Source: Cavia porcellus
Taxonomy: Eukaryota; Chordata; Mammalia; Rodentia; Caviidae
Direction of reading: 5' to 3'
NCBI RefSeq assembly: GCF_034190915.1
Contig: NW_026947496.1
Coordinates: 26,010,001-26,074,000, forward strand
DNA length: 64,000 bases
Numbering within the stretch: position 1 is the first letter of the stretch; each line of letters starts with the position of its first letter. Shown one piece after another: positions 62,075 through 64,000 of the stretch. The notes below the pieces were generated by a model. The model saw only the letters and a list, made by a program, of their open reading frames with translations, was not told where the DNA came from and ran no database searches. Made by a program: the position numbers and the translations under genes.

Positions 62075-62335
62075 CTTTGCTTAAAAGCTTTCCCTATCAC
62101 TCCATAACTTTACTTTACCCATCGGGTCAACTCTTCGACCTCCTTTAGAATAAACCTCCACATATATCTGTGTGTAAATTTGCTAGACCACACCAGTTTA
62201 GCAGTTTTTTAATACACATTAGCTTAACATTTAAAACAAAGTAAATATTATATGTCTTCCTCATTGGAAAAATATTCTACCTTTGTTCTCCAGCATCAAA
62301 CACAGTGCTTGACACATAGTCCATTTCCAGGATTT
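62075..62335 (+). mobile_element. Possible L2 3' end
   Basis: TTGCTTAAAAGCTTTCCCTA near the start and CTCCAGCATCAAACACAGTG with CTTGACACATAGTCCATTTC at the end fit the L2 3' end (AAACCCTTCAGTGGCTCCC and CCCAGCACAGTGCCTGGCACATAGTA). The middle is too diverged to align by eye. Confidence 0.42.
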
Positions 62336-64000
62336 TGGATGGGGTGGAGGGCTTGGACAGGTAGGGATATCTGAACAGGACAGCACTGTGCTGGGAGGTC
62401 TTGAGTTTGCTGATGGAGTAGATGTCATCTGGCCTAGCGAGAAGTTTCATTCTAATTTGAAAAACATTGAACTAGACAAGAATTAAGTTCAACATAGTTA
62501 TGCTATATTATCAGTTATGGGTCCATTTTGACAAATAGTCATAGAATTTAATATTAACATAGGTGTGGAGCCAATTAAATAGTAAAAGTCCTAAATACAT
62601 ATATAAGATCTGTCAACATTTTTATGACTTTTTTAAATTATTATTTTGATGTGAGAATCCTGTGAAGTTAGGTTCTCTTCTGGGTGGATGTGGCCTCCGA
62701 ATTATGGCCGAACAGAGTGCCCCTTTCCTGGCATCGTCCTCTTCCCATCTAGCTCAGAAAAGATGGATTAGATGACCAAAGAGGACTGGCCCTTTGCCAA
62801 GTGTTGTAGAAAATATGGAGAAAGTATCATGGATGTTTCATAGATACCTGCATTCCGAAAGATCTCATCAGAGCATAAGAGCTCTTCCGGATAATTAGCA
62901 AATGGCCCTCACAGCAGCCCTGGATACACAGCAAAGATACACACACGGTAAATGAGCCTTTCCAGAGTGCAAGACAATTTCCTCCTCAGTGATGGGGACA
63001 ATTATAGTGCTCCACCATACACGGGTGTCAATTATTCATCACCTAAAAGTGCTAGGAATCAGAAACCACACCAGAAATGTGTATGGGCAGCACACTTGTA
63101 TGAAACCTAATCGGCCCTTTTCCCCTCACTGTTACCTGCAAGTCATACCACACTAACACCCCTGGGCTTACATTTGGCTTTTGTTATTGCCATGGAGCCT
63201 GCCTTTCTGCATCAAAGATCTGCCGGCTCACCCTCGAGGGTGAAGAACAAACCAGCCAGGTGTTGACAAGTTTATGACAAGAAATCTAGATGGAATTCTC
63301 ACTGGCTTTCACAGCCTCCTACACGAACATAATTAATCAGCACAGAATGTAAATGCAGTAGATGACAAGAAAAGCACAAAGTAAAGAGTGTGGACAGAGA
63401 GAAGAACACCAGGTTGGTCTAGCTCATCAATAGAAGTGTATAACTATCAGAATGGTACAAGGCACAAGTCGAATAACTCAACTAACCTCCTGCTAACCTC
63501 TGCCCAGTGACCCATCCAATTCAGATATGGTTTATTGAACATTTCCTATAGCCTCCTTCTCAATTATCCCCTACCCCACTGCTTTATTTTCGTTTGGTTA
63601 TATGTTAATGTCTTATCTGTGTGATGAATTGAAATTGTGAGCTTGATGTAAGGAGTACATTCTGTGTGTTATTTTGATTCAACTAAATATGAAACAGTCA
63701 TGGAAACAAACCCACTATCATTGTTCTCCCACTATTCACCGTGGTGTTTCTTTGCTATTGGAACAATTGCCTATCAATCCTTTCTGTTTTCTTCATTTCC
63801 ATACTTCTTTATTCAACTTTTCCTTTCATGTCACAGTGAAGATGATATTTGTTCTTGCAAGGACTAGGAAATTTTCTGCTGCAGAAGGAGTTTCAGGAGT
63901 AGCCTTCACAAAAGAATTGTAAATTACATTTCTGGATAAAATAAACTCCTTTTACGGACTATACCTTAAAGATTCTTATGACAGTTGGGGAAACAGAGGA
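62336..64000. other. Repeat-free DNA, no gene seen
   Basis: No gene and no repeat recognised. 62690-63330 is relatively GC-balanced for this window and contains words such as TGTCAATTATTCATCACC and ATCAAAGATCTG, so it is a reasonable candidate for a conserved non-coding element. The sequence alone does not show this. Confidence 0.4.

Noticed and set aside
1..64000. CRISPR arrays, operons, bacterial-style promoters or terminators, phage or plasmid modules
   Set aside because: The sequence is mammalian nuclear DNA; the tandem repeats present are microsatellites and local duplications without regular spacers.

Overview
This window looks like non-coding DNA from a rodent nuclear genome, most likely a squirrel-family (Sciuridae) species. 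The lineage call rests on the SINEs. There are several tRNA-derived ID elements of the type that reads GCTGGGGATTTAGCTCAGCGGCATAAGC, degraded 7SL-derived B1 elements, and one B1 fused to an ID-like unit (B1-dID). The DNA is AT-rich, poor in CpG and full of microsatellites. I found no protein-coding gene. Apart from broken LINE-1 reading frames, the open frames are short, carry no recognisable domain, and often come from simple repeats or cross SINE sequence.

Layout. Positions 1-9 kb are mostly unique AT-rich DNA with three SINEs, MIR-like remnants and a 3'-truncated 5S rRNA pseudogene at 5405-5447. Positions 9-16.3 kb hold an L2 fossil split by a piece of hAT-Charlie DNA, an old antisense L1 3' end, several microsatellites and a second old antisense L1 fragment. 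Positions 16-30 kb hold two antisense ID SINEs, a MaLR-type LTR, the first copy of an unidentified repeat (21.9 kb) and a Tigger/pogo-type DNA transposon fossil. Positions 30-47.9 kb hold an antisense ancient L1 ORF1 remnant, a 27-nt U6 snRNA retro-fragment, a 100-nt uninterrupted purine run, a B1-dID dimer, and an L1/unknown-repeat/ID cluster at 41.7-42.4 kb. Positions 48.0-53.3 kb are one 5.3-kb sense LINE-1, cut off inside ORF1, with target-site duplications and multiple stops and frameshifts in ORF2. Positions 53.3-64 kb are largely unique, with a second MaLR LTR, an antisense MIR and an L2-like tail.

Nothing here acts as a pathway. The window is a record of retrotransposition. The best observations are two Pol III RNA fragments (5S and U6), each keeping the RNA 5' end, losing the 3' end, lacking a poly(A) tail and lying between short direct repeats; an L1 3' UTR apparently built from three degenerate ~140-150-bp tandem units; ORF1 and ORF2 sharing one open frame in this L1 copy; and a ~218-bp repeat present twice that I cannot assign. 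Every family assignment is made by eye from remembered consensus sequences, so boundaries of old elements are approximate.
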